64,000 bases of DNA from Lamellibrachia columna (taxonomy: Eukaryota; Annelida; Polychaeta; Sabellida; Siboglinidae), in contig OY759267.1 in the NCBI GenBank assembly GCA_963662155.1, positions 39,343,939 through 39,407,938 of the forward strand. The letters are read 5' to 3'. Below, piece after piece: positions 41,416-50,100 of this stretch (position 1 is its first letter; each line of letters opens with the position of its first letter). A model generated the notes under the pieces. It saw nothing but the letters and a program-made list of their open reading frames with translations. It was not told the DNA's origin and did not search any database. The position numbers and the translations under genes are program-made.

Positions 41416-43498
41416 CAAATAACAAACCTGAATTTGTAACATTCTAGTTTGCTCATGTAACTTGAATTGTGGTGGATATTAATTAGAATTTAATAAAGGA
41501 TAGTGCTTTCAGCAAAAGATGCAAGCTTAATTATGAGGAAATATGCAATTGGCATCTTACAGGTTAATCACCAATTACAACAATCCTAAAACACAAATCA
41601 ACTACACCCACTTTGTAAGTGGGTGTAGTTGGCTGCAGGCAAAATGAGCAGCCGACACATCGGAGGATATTGAATAAAGGTTCTCACCAGAAATTCAAAC
41701 TCGGAGTCTGTTACATATGTTGCTGGTTGCCCCGGCTTGATGTCCTTGCCACATGGGTGACCAAACATTACGACGTCTCCCTCCTCTAGGGCCCTGTTCC
41801 CCTTCACCTGGCAGGCGAACACATCCATCAAGTTTCCATATTTAAGTAGAATTTTTAAATGCTTATATCTGAAAAAGGTGAGTTTTAAAAAGAAATATCA
41901 GATAATTAAAATATGTTTATGCTACAATTTATTGATTTGTAAATTGAAAGATGAACATTTTAATTAATATTTTCATCATGTGCTATGTGTCATCCATGCG
42001 CAAGTAAAAATTCTTCCAAGATTAATTTTAACAGCAGTCTTTTTTTCGAGCCTTCTTCTGTCCTGTCCTTTTTTCCTTTTTTAACATTGTCACATTACAT
42101 TTTTAGATGCTCTACACCATGACCCCCATATTCCTTTGGTGACCAATTTCACTATATTGTATCCCCGATTCAACTCACCCTTGAACCATTGATGTAAGTG
42201 CCGTTGAGGCTGTTGTCTCGGAGCACATATTTGCCACTATGGTTGTCTCGCACAAAGAGAACTTCAGCGTGCCAGCGAGATATGAAGTAACTCAACTCCA
42301 GCGAGTCAAGATAATGATCATTGCCTGAATGCCGCCCAAACCTTGTCACATCATGACCCAATCTGTGGCAGAAACAAGTCTCCATTTATAAGTGTTAAAA
42401 ATTAAACAGCTCGCTCCATTGTCTATGTGTTTATTGTTCCAGAGGATCATATAAGTTCACCCTTTTAGCAGGAGTATCCCCATTAATTTTGTAAATATTA
42501 TGGGAGTTGGTTGTTGTAAACATACTTTTCCAATCTTCCTAATAATGCAACAGCACACAGCCAGTAGGCTGAACTATCAAACAAACTACCCTGGCTGTGT
42601 GAATGAACTATATACTACACACAGCTCCTCCATGGGCTATTATAGGAGTTTGTGGTACACATGGCATAAACATGTTTTTTTAATAGTGCAAATAATGTAT
42701 ATGTGGCTTAAATTGGTAGAGTGTTTTTTGTTGTTGAATGAGGTGTGCTGATGGAGCAGACTGTACTCACAGCTCACATATGGAGCAGACTGTACTCACA
42801 GCTCACATATGGAGCAGACTGTACTCACAGCTCACAGATGGAGCAGACTGTACTCACAGCTCACATATGGAGCAGACTGTACTCACAGCTCACAGATGGA
42901 GCAGACTGTACTCACAGCTCACATATGGAGCAGACTGTACTCACAGCTCACAGATGGAGCAGACTGTACTCACAGCTCACATATGGAGCAGACTGTACTC
43001 ACAGCTCACAGATGGAGCAGACTGTACTCACAGCCAGCTAGAAGGAATACATTAATGGGAATTTTACTACTTCTGTAGCCATAGGCTCTGTCTCTGATGA
43101 CTCAATTTATGACAATAATGATGATGGATTTTGTATATATATCCGACTAATCTGTATCATGTGTATGTATGTCACAGACACTCACACTGTCATGGACACA
43201 CACAGCTGTTAATGTCTATAAACCCAATGACACAATCCCTGCCCTACAGGCATATATTCACAGCTATCATTATCAGACATAAAACACCGGCAGACGGACG
43301 CATCAAATTCCACTACCAACTCCACTGTCTCCAGGATACATGTCACTTTTAAGCACAGCCACAACTGTTGTTGTCCTAGTATTAACCTAATTCGTTTTTA
43401 GGTTTGGATGCATACACAAGGATATCTTTGACACCGGGAACAGTAGCAGCTTTTCCAATCCTCTTTAGCTGATACGTTGGCTGGCATGTCGAGTCCAT
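29864..43498 (-). CDS. TCF19: FHA-PHD protein, TCF19-like
   Basis: TCF19 is a nuclear chromatin-associated protein with an N-terminal FHA domain and a C-terminal PHD finger. Exons from 5': 43498-43416 or -43387 (MDSTCQPTYQLKRIG), 42362-42179, 41807-41688, 41217-40997, 40657-40527, 39284-39177, 32307-31981, 30783-30656, 29968-29864. All phases from exon 2 on match, for about 468-480 aa. Exons 2-3 form the FHA domain (TRFGRHSGND, SRWHAEV, NSLNGTYINGSR, EEGDVVMFGH). Exon 6 has a basic PKRRK stretch and exons 7/8 a second one (RKRTYKK). Exons 8-9 encode the PHD (CDSYDCCLP, ISWVQCDDCDKWYHTACAGC, FRCGCT, stop). The exon 1/2 junction is unsettled. The GTTAAT donor after 43387 is out of phase with exon 2; a GTATGC donor after 43416 fits, or a small exon is missing. 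The last zinc ligands are C-x-C rather than C-x2-C. The 6.9 kb intron between exons 6 and 7 holds a minisatellite and a complete LINE. It diverges from TMEM222 and converges on MIB2. Confidence 0.85.
31440..31885 (+). repeat. Dispersed repeat, copy 2 of 3
   Basis: The same block order as 15790-16190: TCTCGTTTCAGATTCATTAC, TATCTACTATGATATGTTAG, CTCATTTGCACAAAT, AATAATCGGACAAATTG, ATCCAGTCAAAAT, TTATTCAACCAACTGTG and a terminal TTCGCGATGGGCTAA. It is intronic in the TCF19-like gene, just downstream of exon 7 in transcription order. Confidence 0.7.
32360..33628. repeat. 38-bp minisatellite, about 33 copies
   Basis: The unit contains TTAGAAAAGAAACAATCAGG followed by TTTCTACCAGAATGC. The next four bases are either CTAG or CTTG, defining two unit types. 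The left half is mostly CTAG units, while the right half tends to CTAG-CTTG-CTTG trimers. A few units carry AAATAATC instead of AAACAATC. It lies in the large TCF19-like intron. Confidence 0.95.
33925..36798 (-). CDS. LINE ORF2: AP-type endonuclease and reverse transcriptase
   Basis: Open for 957 codons from 36798. The N-terminal endonuclease (about residues 25-250) shows the expected motifs: LNARS near 40, GITESW, MGDFNH and NSDHNQ. Reverse-transcriptase motifs follow: [30 protein letters not shown] and the catalytic FADDTKLF. A conserved C-terminal segment ([25 protein letters not shown]) completes it. This is the enzyme set for target-primed reverse transcription. There is no ATG near the 5' end. 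The frame opens at a stop near 36826, and the first ATG is about 55 codons in, inside the endonuclease domain. The frame is -1 relative to ORF1, suggesting frameshift or reinitiation. All core motifs are intact. Confidence 0.93.
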   Translation of the reverse strand: MQGGYLEVSQAEQEATSTDKPISNHPKNISEKGYICVCLNARSIVNKKNELNIMVEDIDPHIIGITESWANIDITDAELGLTGYVMFRKDRIGRRGGGVILYVKESIQAYEIKLEREADCDEAVWCKIVSGNSKLTIGLVYRSPNINEEDNTKIKNAIKEVSKGECIIMGDFNHGHIQWNSLESTGIEDQQFLCLIQDSFLTQHVLEPTRGENVLDIVLSSQKELVDNVKIFEPLGNSDHNQIHFDINVKSESKNKKTYKRNFHKGNYKDMRKYLAQLDWNNMLMNKTAIECWNILKYEIESIIDKFVPFRKQGKRCRKKHLSKEAIRKIMLKQTMWRVYRRTRKEEDYAKYKEALNAATTEIRQSKRSYEQKLACNIKNDSKSFYAYVRSKQNVQDKVGPLEDSAGNIISQGFLMAEDLNGYFSSVFTKEDISSLPVADAKFQGAKSEYLGPLVVTPELVAKKIRAMKDNKSPGVDGIPPKLLMETVDQISIPLARVFNLSLKEGVVPFEWKEANIIPLFKKGSRNKSENYRPVSLTSVICKLLERLIKDHMVDFLVKHKLLNSSQHGFLKARSCLTNMLCFLEEITKWIDVGSPVDIIYLDFQKAFDKVPHQRLLLKLKAHGIGDSITDWIEQWLTDRRQRVVVDGEVSNWKSVLSGVPQGSVLGPILFLIYINDLDDSITSNVLKFADDTKLFRKVNTDGDKQHLQNDLDRLVKWSEKWQMLFNFGKCKCLHTGHGNLNVNYKMGDTVLGTTVKEKDLGVTISADMKVSEQCGIAASKGNQILGLIRRNITYKGKKLIIPLYKAIVRPHLEYCIQAWRPYRKKDIDTLERIQRRATKMIPELRDLSYEERLKECGLTTLETRRLRGDQIEVFKILNGYEIIDRNMFFSLKKDSRTRGHEVKLVKDQCRLDIRKHSFSQRTINEWNKLSTDCVTASSVNMFKNKVDTYLRRAGYK
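36801..38123 (-). CDS. LINE ORF1: zinc-finger, coiled-coil and SGNH-esterase protein
   Basis: 440 residues. The N-terminus carries a Cys-rich zinc-binding motif (ICGSCSNWV ... ECRGCARM), followed directly by a predicted coiled coil (ELEVELEELRLLV). Residues of about 110-235 are a low-complexity tandem repeat of GVGETGGKEK/TTGVKERG units. From about 260 an SGNH hydrolase/esterase domain begins: RVFVGDSIV (catalytic Ser block), VHVGTNNVE, and MKDGLHLSGKG (Asp/His block). CR1-clade LINEs are known to carry esterase-type ORF1 proteins, thought to act in RNP or membrane association. The stop TAG directly follows the T-TTA-AAC heptamer. Confidence 0.9.
   Translation of the reverse strand: MMAPCKRQLKATRHLICGSCSNWVDFVKSGCEKSWAEVQADSFSFECRGCARMKELEVELEELRLLVVAMVGREQGSCASSSGGGTVDDKVSKDTRDARESSPQPGRKLRGGKVTGHRETGRKETGRKGTEGKTTRVKEMGVGETGGKEKGVGETGGKTTGVKERGVAATGGKEKGVGETGGKTTGGKERGVGETGGKEKGVGETEGKTTGVKERGVGETRAKEWEVGETGGKGSGQNVMEGIERKSYSAAVIEGVRKRARVFVGDSIVRKTDRVLNKGDDVVVCLPGAKIEAITERVKNIVGSGKGGSVLVHVGTNNVEREGTTAIVRKYRQLVRTLKQTRVEQVILSGILPVMGRRGHKYRNCRGMAINMLVQRLCREEEVGFVDLWGSFVGRADMYMKDGLHLSGKGAAVFADKLSAAVDSDLGTMTNVFGSKHSLN
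36804..36810 (-). promoter_or_regulatory. Candidate -1 ribosomal frameshift heptamer T-TTA-AAC
   Basis: The last sense codons of ORF1 are TCT TTA AAC, followed by TAG. The heptamer T TTA AAC fits the X-XXY-YYZ slippery rule in the ORF1 frame. After a -1 slip the next codons are CTA GAA GTG CAG, exactly the ORF2 frame, which is open from there. A stimulatory RNA structure downstream was not established. Confidence 0.55.
39461..40120 (-). mobile_element. piggyBac-like remnant with TTAA target sites
   Basis: TTAA at 39457-39460 and 40121-40124 flank inverted ends CCATTTCAGTAC (left) and GTACTGAAATGG (right). TTAA duplication plus CC-beginning ends is diagnostic of the piggyBac superfamily. Inside, a minus-strand frame (39925-39644) contains MADNITSTYILDRLFDSFSD followed by an acidic SDVDD stretch, resembling transposase N-termini. 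The catalytic core is missing, so it is non-autonomous. It lies in the TCF19-like intron between exons 5 and 6. Confidence 0.7.
40140..40440 (+). repeat. Dispersed repeat, copy 3 of 3
   Basis: Shares TCTCGTTTCAGAATCATTTC, ACCTACCTAGTGTCCAATAG, TTTATTAAACCAACTATAAC, and AACCTGATTCAC blocks with copies 1 and 2. The GGACATGCTGGCTCGTGTC block is tandemly triplicated (40206-40275). It starts 20 bp from the piggyBac-like element. Confidence 0.65.
41332..41413. repeat. (AT)n microsatellite
   Basis: About 80 bp of perfect AT dinucleotides in a TCF19-like intron. Confidence 0.98.
42748..43038. repeat. 29-bp minisatellite with alternating units
   Basis: Ten copies of ATGGAGCAGACTGTACTCAC plus AGCTCACA. 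The base before ATGG alternates T and G from the third copy on, so the array grew by 58-bp dimers. Open frames in all plus-strand phases are artefacts. It lies in TCF19-like intron 1. Confidence 0.95.
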
Positions 43499-44600
43499 GT
43501 TCTGCTCAATGCATCACAAATTACTAACTAAATAACTACAGAAGTTATGAGAAAGCGAACTGAGCAGTGTCACGCCAAGTTGAATATGCCGGGAAAAGTA
43601 CGTAGCGCCTCCTATCGATAACATACTGCTCCGTATTGTGGCGCCACCGTTTGTCACTCTCTCTCTCTCAATATGACAATCACCCGGTTTTTAAGCGTAC
43701 ACAATGTATTCGAATCACGAACTTACATTCAAAACTTTTAACAACAGATGCCACTGACCTCTCGTGACAATTTCTAAACAATAAATATTGTTTTGGCTGT
43801 CTGCTGTCAGGCGCACTTGGTGTTTTTATTTTAAGCTCCACCCAATCGATCGGTTATAGTTTATACACTTGTTCAATTCCTGCATTTTCACTATTTGTAA
43901 AATGTCTAACCTGTACGAGGCGATAACTGTTGTAATCGATGATTTTCAGGATCGAAAGATCCGAAAAATGAAGCCAAAGCTGTCAGCTTAAATTTGCCTT
44001 TGTTGGCTTTGACTTTGTAAGTCTGTTGCCGGTTGCTTTCATTCCATAAATTCAGACTAATAATTTGTGTAATGTGGAAAACATCATCCATATGTTATAT
44101 TAAAACATGTGACACTTTGTTGGTACAGTTTTTGTCAGTTGATTAAAATGCACTTAAACGTCCCTTATATTGGCACAATTAAGTCACGAAATAAAATAAA
44201 GCCAAATTTAAATGTCTGTTTGTACGTGTGATTATATGGATGCATTTTTATGCATAAATTATGAGTTTAGGATTAAAACTTAAACCAATTCTCAGAATTA
44301 ATCCGGAAAGTCTAGGCTGTTCAGGTTTGCCTCCTAATGAGAACAGACTGTTAATCGCCGAATTCACGAAACTACACCACCACTACTAGCTAGCTGCGAG
44401 TGTACGGTACGTGGCGCCCTGTTACCAGCCAAATAATGTAAAAAAAAAGAATATAAACATGAGTTGTACATATTTAATCTTGTGGATTAAGCTACTTGAC
44501 TGATATGTATAAACTTCCCAATCGCTCATAACTATTTGATAATTTTATTTTATAACATTACCCGTGATGCTTAACGTTTTGGCGAAGTGCCAGTGTCGGA
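43499..44600. promoter_or_regulatory. Divergent intergenic region, TCF19-like and TMEM222
   Basis: About 1.1 kb between the two outward-facing ATGs. It is richer in CpG near 43540-43640 and 44335-44410 than the surrounding introns, which suggests promoters at either end. It contains (CT)n at 43658-43668. No exon was recognised in it. Confidence 0.45.
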
Positions 44601-45086
44601 ATGGCGGACGATTTTCGCGGAGTAAATGTTGTAAGAAGCGAGTCGGTATCCACGACCTCCGAAAAGATGCATGAAAATGCTTTATTACACCAAGGCGCGA
44701 TCGATCGCAAAAGAAATCGTTACCCGCATTGTATAGTGTGGACGCCAATACCGCTCATTACGTAAGCAAAATCTTTTGTACTTGATTAGTTGATATATGG
44801 GTTTGTATATCGTTGGCAAGTGAAGTGAGGCTGAGCGACTAAACATGCATTGTTTGTAAACAATCCCGCTTTCAACTTACGTTGGGTGTCACCCTGTGTC
44901 AACTCGTGTTATAAGCAATGAACTTATGTTATGTTTACAATTAGTTATATTTATATAATTCATAACTGGTCTTTATGGTTAGCTTTGCCTTTGATAGCTG
45001 GATTTGCCGTCAGTGTCACTCACGGTGTCAGTGTCAGTGTGACTGTCACACATTAATTATTATAATATATAATACACATGGCCTCG

Positions 45087-45126
<40 letters not shown>

Positions 45127-45142
45127 ATATATATATATATAT

Positions 45143-45214
<72 letters not shown>

Positions 45215-47142
45215 CCCAGATGTACACAGTCACATTGACATACCCATGATAATATTAACACGTTTGGGAAGATCAATACGTTTTTTTATTTGCTTTACAT
45301 TAAACTTGTTGCAGAAGTATATATATTTTTTATCTTACTATTGTCAATTGTGAGCAGAACACACAACGTGACACAAGTACACAATGGAATTCATCACATG
45401 CCACTAGGTTCACATAAAGTACAATGTATGATATTTCCATCTGATGAGAAATGGCTTGTAGCTATTGGACAATGTGAATTTGTCACCATGCAAAGAATTA
45501 CAGCAGCTACACAAAGGCTGTTGTCAAGGATTGTCAGTGTACTGCTGGTTGTGAAATCACATATAGACTAGTTTCTTATCATTTGGCATGTCGTAGTGTT
45601 TGATGATTATGTGATGTTTTCAGGTGGTTGTTTCCTGTCATTGGTCACATGGGAATCTGCACGACAGCTGGGGTGATTCGCGATTTTGCTGGACCATACT
45701 TTGTCTCCGTAAGTTTGTACAGATGACATAAAATATCAGCAATAGTATAGTATAGTATACCAACAGTATTTACATGACAAATTTTTTTCCAACAAATAGT
45801 TAAATATCGCATTAATTATTTAATATAATTATTCTTGTTCAGCTAGCAAATGCTTAAATTTAGTGTTGCTGTTAACACTGATTTTCAATTTGTAAACATA
45901 TTTTGTGAACATTTGCTTGTTATTATGTACATTTTCAGGAGGATAACATGGGCTTTGGGAACCCGACCAAGTAAGTTCTTTTTAGTAATTACAGTGATCT
46001 TTAAAACTCCCTCCTTCGTTGATTTAGCACATTGTTAATCAGGTTCATTGATGTTCAAATTTATTGTAGGTGAGTAGTTTAAAGTAATTATAGAGAGTGC
46101 AAACTTTTGTTAAAATCATCAAAAGAATAGACCAAGGGCTGTGTCGCAGTACTTTGTACTTAAGTACTTTCGTACTTACATAAAAAATGAGTACTTGTAC
46201 TTAAGTACATTTGCCAAAAATCAAAAGTGCTTGTACTTAAGTACATCTCAAAAGTACTTAAATTTTGAAGTACTTTTTAAGTACTTTGGATTTGTGATCA
46301 CATAATAATGAGTCAATGAGTCAGTTAACTCACCCACCTCCCAATCCCACTGGCCAGTGAGTCACTGGGCTTCTGTACAAATCCAGTGACAAGACAATAG
46401 GGGCATTTACACCTTGATGCTGGACATCATGCATCAGTGCATTTCCATAGGGGTGCACCTGGTAATCTGTCTAGATGTAATTAACACCAGGCCTGATAAC
46501 ACCAGTGCACCAGTGAACAATCCAGTTGAGCACATTTTTAAGACAACTTTAACAGAAAATATGTGCTCAAGCTCAGTGAGCAGTTCAGCACTTTGAGGAG
46601 CTGATGTTCTTCAGTTGCATCAACTGAATGAACTGATTCAACAATAAGTCATATAGTATGAAATTATTGACAAATGAAATAGTCTGTGTAGTACAATAAT
46701 GTGTGCAATCTTTTGTTTTTGTCAGTTGTTATTGTCTGTACTTATGCGATAAAATAAATTGTTTAACATGGTCAGGGATACATTTGTTTCTTCAAATATG
46801 TCTTGAGTATTTGATAACTTATTTCATTTTAAACTGTCCTATCACAATACTCCGAGTACATCCCTCACAGATAATAATATCCACACATAATTTTACAACC
46901 CAGTCCCTACTCCCTAAAAGAAATGGGTTAAATCTGCCAGAAGTACTGGTACTTGTACTTAAGTACATTTGAAATGTACTTGTACTGGACTTAAGCACTT
47001 TTCCTAAAACCATGATGTACTGGCACTTAAATTCTTTGTCAATGAAAATTACTTGTACTGGTACATTTCAAAATATTGCTGCCCAGCCCTGGAATAGACT
47101 TTGATTATTAGATCAAGTAACTTGCGAAAACGTGAATAGTCT

Positions 47143-47174
<32 letters not shown>

Positions 47175-50100
47175 CTTGTTTAAGAAAAAAAATGTTAAAG
47201 CTCATTTATACAAATTTTTAGTTACGTAGTTTTGTTGAAATTATCGGACAAACTATTAAAAAAATTGTTGCTGGGTCTGGTAAAAATTCTTTAAAAAAAG
47301 TAGTTTAGCTATATGTATGTATGTATGCATGCATGTATGAAAAATGCTATATATATATATAATATATATATATAGCTGAACCGCTTTTTTAAAAGAATTT
47401 TGACTAGACCCAGGAAATTTTTTTTAATAGTTTGTCCGATAATTTCACCAAAACTACGTAACTAACAAATTTGCACAAATGAGCTTTCAAAGAAGATTGA
47501 CCTTTATGGATAATCTGCCACATGCTAGTTTTGTTGCTGTACCAACATGCAAGCTGTCTTTGATGTCACAGGTACTGGCAGCTGTCTTTAGACAAAGTGC
47601 CAGTGACCAATAGTAAGGACACGTGGGATCGAGGGGTGTACGAAGCGTCAGAGGAGTATAAAGGCAGAATGGTATGGCACCTTATAACCTTGGTTCACAT
47701 TGAACTTTGTGTCATGTTTAAAGTAACAACCTGGTGTCAACTTAGGTCAGTGTTTTCTATACGCCACAACACAATTTGAATGGAACTGACATTTTCAACC
47801 ATGCATGTTGAAAGAACAGCTGCAAAAAATGGATTTGCTCTTATGACAAATATACATAGTTGGAAAATGTAGTGGAAACGTTAAACAACCTAGTTTGTGC
47901 TTGGGTGGTTTCTGATGTATTATTCCCTGGGTTATCAGATGACAGATTGACAGATTAATAGCCTGGAGTTACAAATGTGACATAAATAAAAAAAATAAAA
48001 AATAAAGTTGTCCAAATTATAAGTGTAAACGAATACTATGCTCACGTTGAACCACTGTTTAATACTCTTAAGTTACTAAAAATAGAACACATTAAAACAT
48101 TATCATAAATTCACACACAAATTACCTGCCTACCTTCAAAATTTAATCACTTAATCAAAACAGTAGTATTCACAACTTTAACACACATGGACAATACATA
48201 CAAACAGTCAGGGTATAACAGAAATTTGCAAAATAAAGTCTTAAATACAAGATTTAACAAGATTTAACAAGATTTGCCATCCAAGCCAAAGGCCCAGATG
48301 GCAAGTGGACAAGGAAGCCATTGGCTTATCGAGAGTCCAACAATGTTCACCTACTTATAACCCGCCCTCCTGAGATATGTGTCAACCTTGTTTTTAAACA
48401 TATTCACGCTGCTAGCAGTTACACAATCTGTAGACAATTTGTTCCATTCATTTATTGTCCTCTGTGAGAACGAGTGCTTCCTGATGTCCAATCTACATTG
48501 ATCCTTTACTAATTTTACCTCATGTCCTCTAGTTCTGCTATCCTTCTTGAATGAGAAAAACATATTTCTATCAATAATTTCATACCCATTCAATATCTTA
48601 AAAACTTCAATCTGATCTCCTCTTAACCTCCTTGTCTCTAGAGTTGTTAAACCACATTCTTTCAGGCGTTCTTCATAACTAAGGTCTCTAAGTTCTGGAA
48701 TCATTTTAGTTGCTCTCCTTTGTATGCGTTCAAGCGTATCTATATCCTTCTTACGATATGGTCTCCATGCTTGTATACAGTATTCTAAATGAGGTCTAAC
48801 TATTGCTTTATAAAGAGGTATAATTAACTTTTTTCCCTTGTATGTTATGTTTCTTCTAATCAATCCAAGAATTTGATTACCCTTTGAAGCTGCAATACCA
48901 CACTGCTCTGAAACTTTCATATCAGCGCTTATTGTAACTCCTAAGTCCTTTTCTTTTACAGTAGTACCCAGAACAGTATCTCCCATTTTATAGTTTACAT
49001 TCAAGTTCCCATGTCCTGTATGTAGGCATTTACATTTCCCAAAATTGAACAGCATCTGCCATTTCTCAGACCATTTCACTAATCTGTCTAGATCGTTTTG
49101 TAAATGTTGTTTATCACCATCAGTATTAACCTTTCTAAACAGTTTTGTGTCATCCGCAAATTTCAGTACGTTACTTGTTATACTGTCGTCCAAGTCATTG
49201 ATATAAATTAAGAATAATATAGGTCCTAGTACTGACCCTTGAGGTACCCCACTCAAAACCGATTTCCAATTTGAAACTTCTCCATCTACTACAACTCGTT
49301 GTCTTCTGTCAGTCATACATCTTGCAACATACGATAAATAAAGCACCTGATGTATTGAAAAACCAAATATACACTCACAATTTACATGGTTTTGCAACTT
49401 GTATGAAGAATCATTATTTGCAAACATATGTTGCTCTATGTACAATCAGAAACTGTTACATCTGTCAACAAGACTAATCACGTTACTGCAACTCCTTGGA
49501 TAATGAACACCTAGTCACTTTTGATGTTATTTTTTCTTCATGTAGCCTGCAACTGTCTTTCTATTGTTACATATCCTGTATATTTTAGAATGGGTACTTA
49601 TCTATACATAGGGTTGCTCCTGTATGAGCGGCTAGTTCTTTCCTTAACAGAAGTCTCCTGGTCCCTTATTTCATATTTCTGTTATACAGTGTACTTAAAT
49701 GTTTTATATTTATACATGTACATATTTACTCATTGAGTGACATGTTTATGGGCCAAATAAAGTCTGTCTGTCTGTCTGTCTGTCGGTCTGTCTCATATAA
49801 CAGCTATAATTGCTTTCCCCATCAACTTATGAAACATTTTGCCACAACTATTCATAGCACTGTTCTTTTAAGTGACAAAAGAGAAGTATGTGATCATACT
49901 GCATTGCAGTGATGAAGATAAAGTTCTAGACAGACAAAAACATAAGACCATTTGAAAAGAGGACTAATTTAGCACACTAATAAGATCCTGGTGTTCTTTC
50001 ATGGTCCACCTCGTTGTCTTTCAGTTCAACTTTGCCATTATTCTGGATGTTTCAGCATAATCTCTGTTGTGACAACTGCCATTCACACGTTGCGTATGCA

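Noticed and set aside
41690..41870. Longer version of TCF19-like exon 3 starting at an acceptor near 41855
   Set aside because: Its phase does not match exon 2, and it breaks the FHA domain. The acceptor CTGCCAG ending at 41808 joins SR to VKGNRALEEGD in phase 0, as in the FHA family.
43902..43991. ATG-started 29-codon frame in the divergent promoter region (MSNLYEAITVVIDD)
   Set aside because: Short, no donor-supported continuation, no recognised family.
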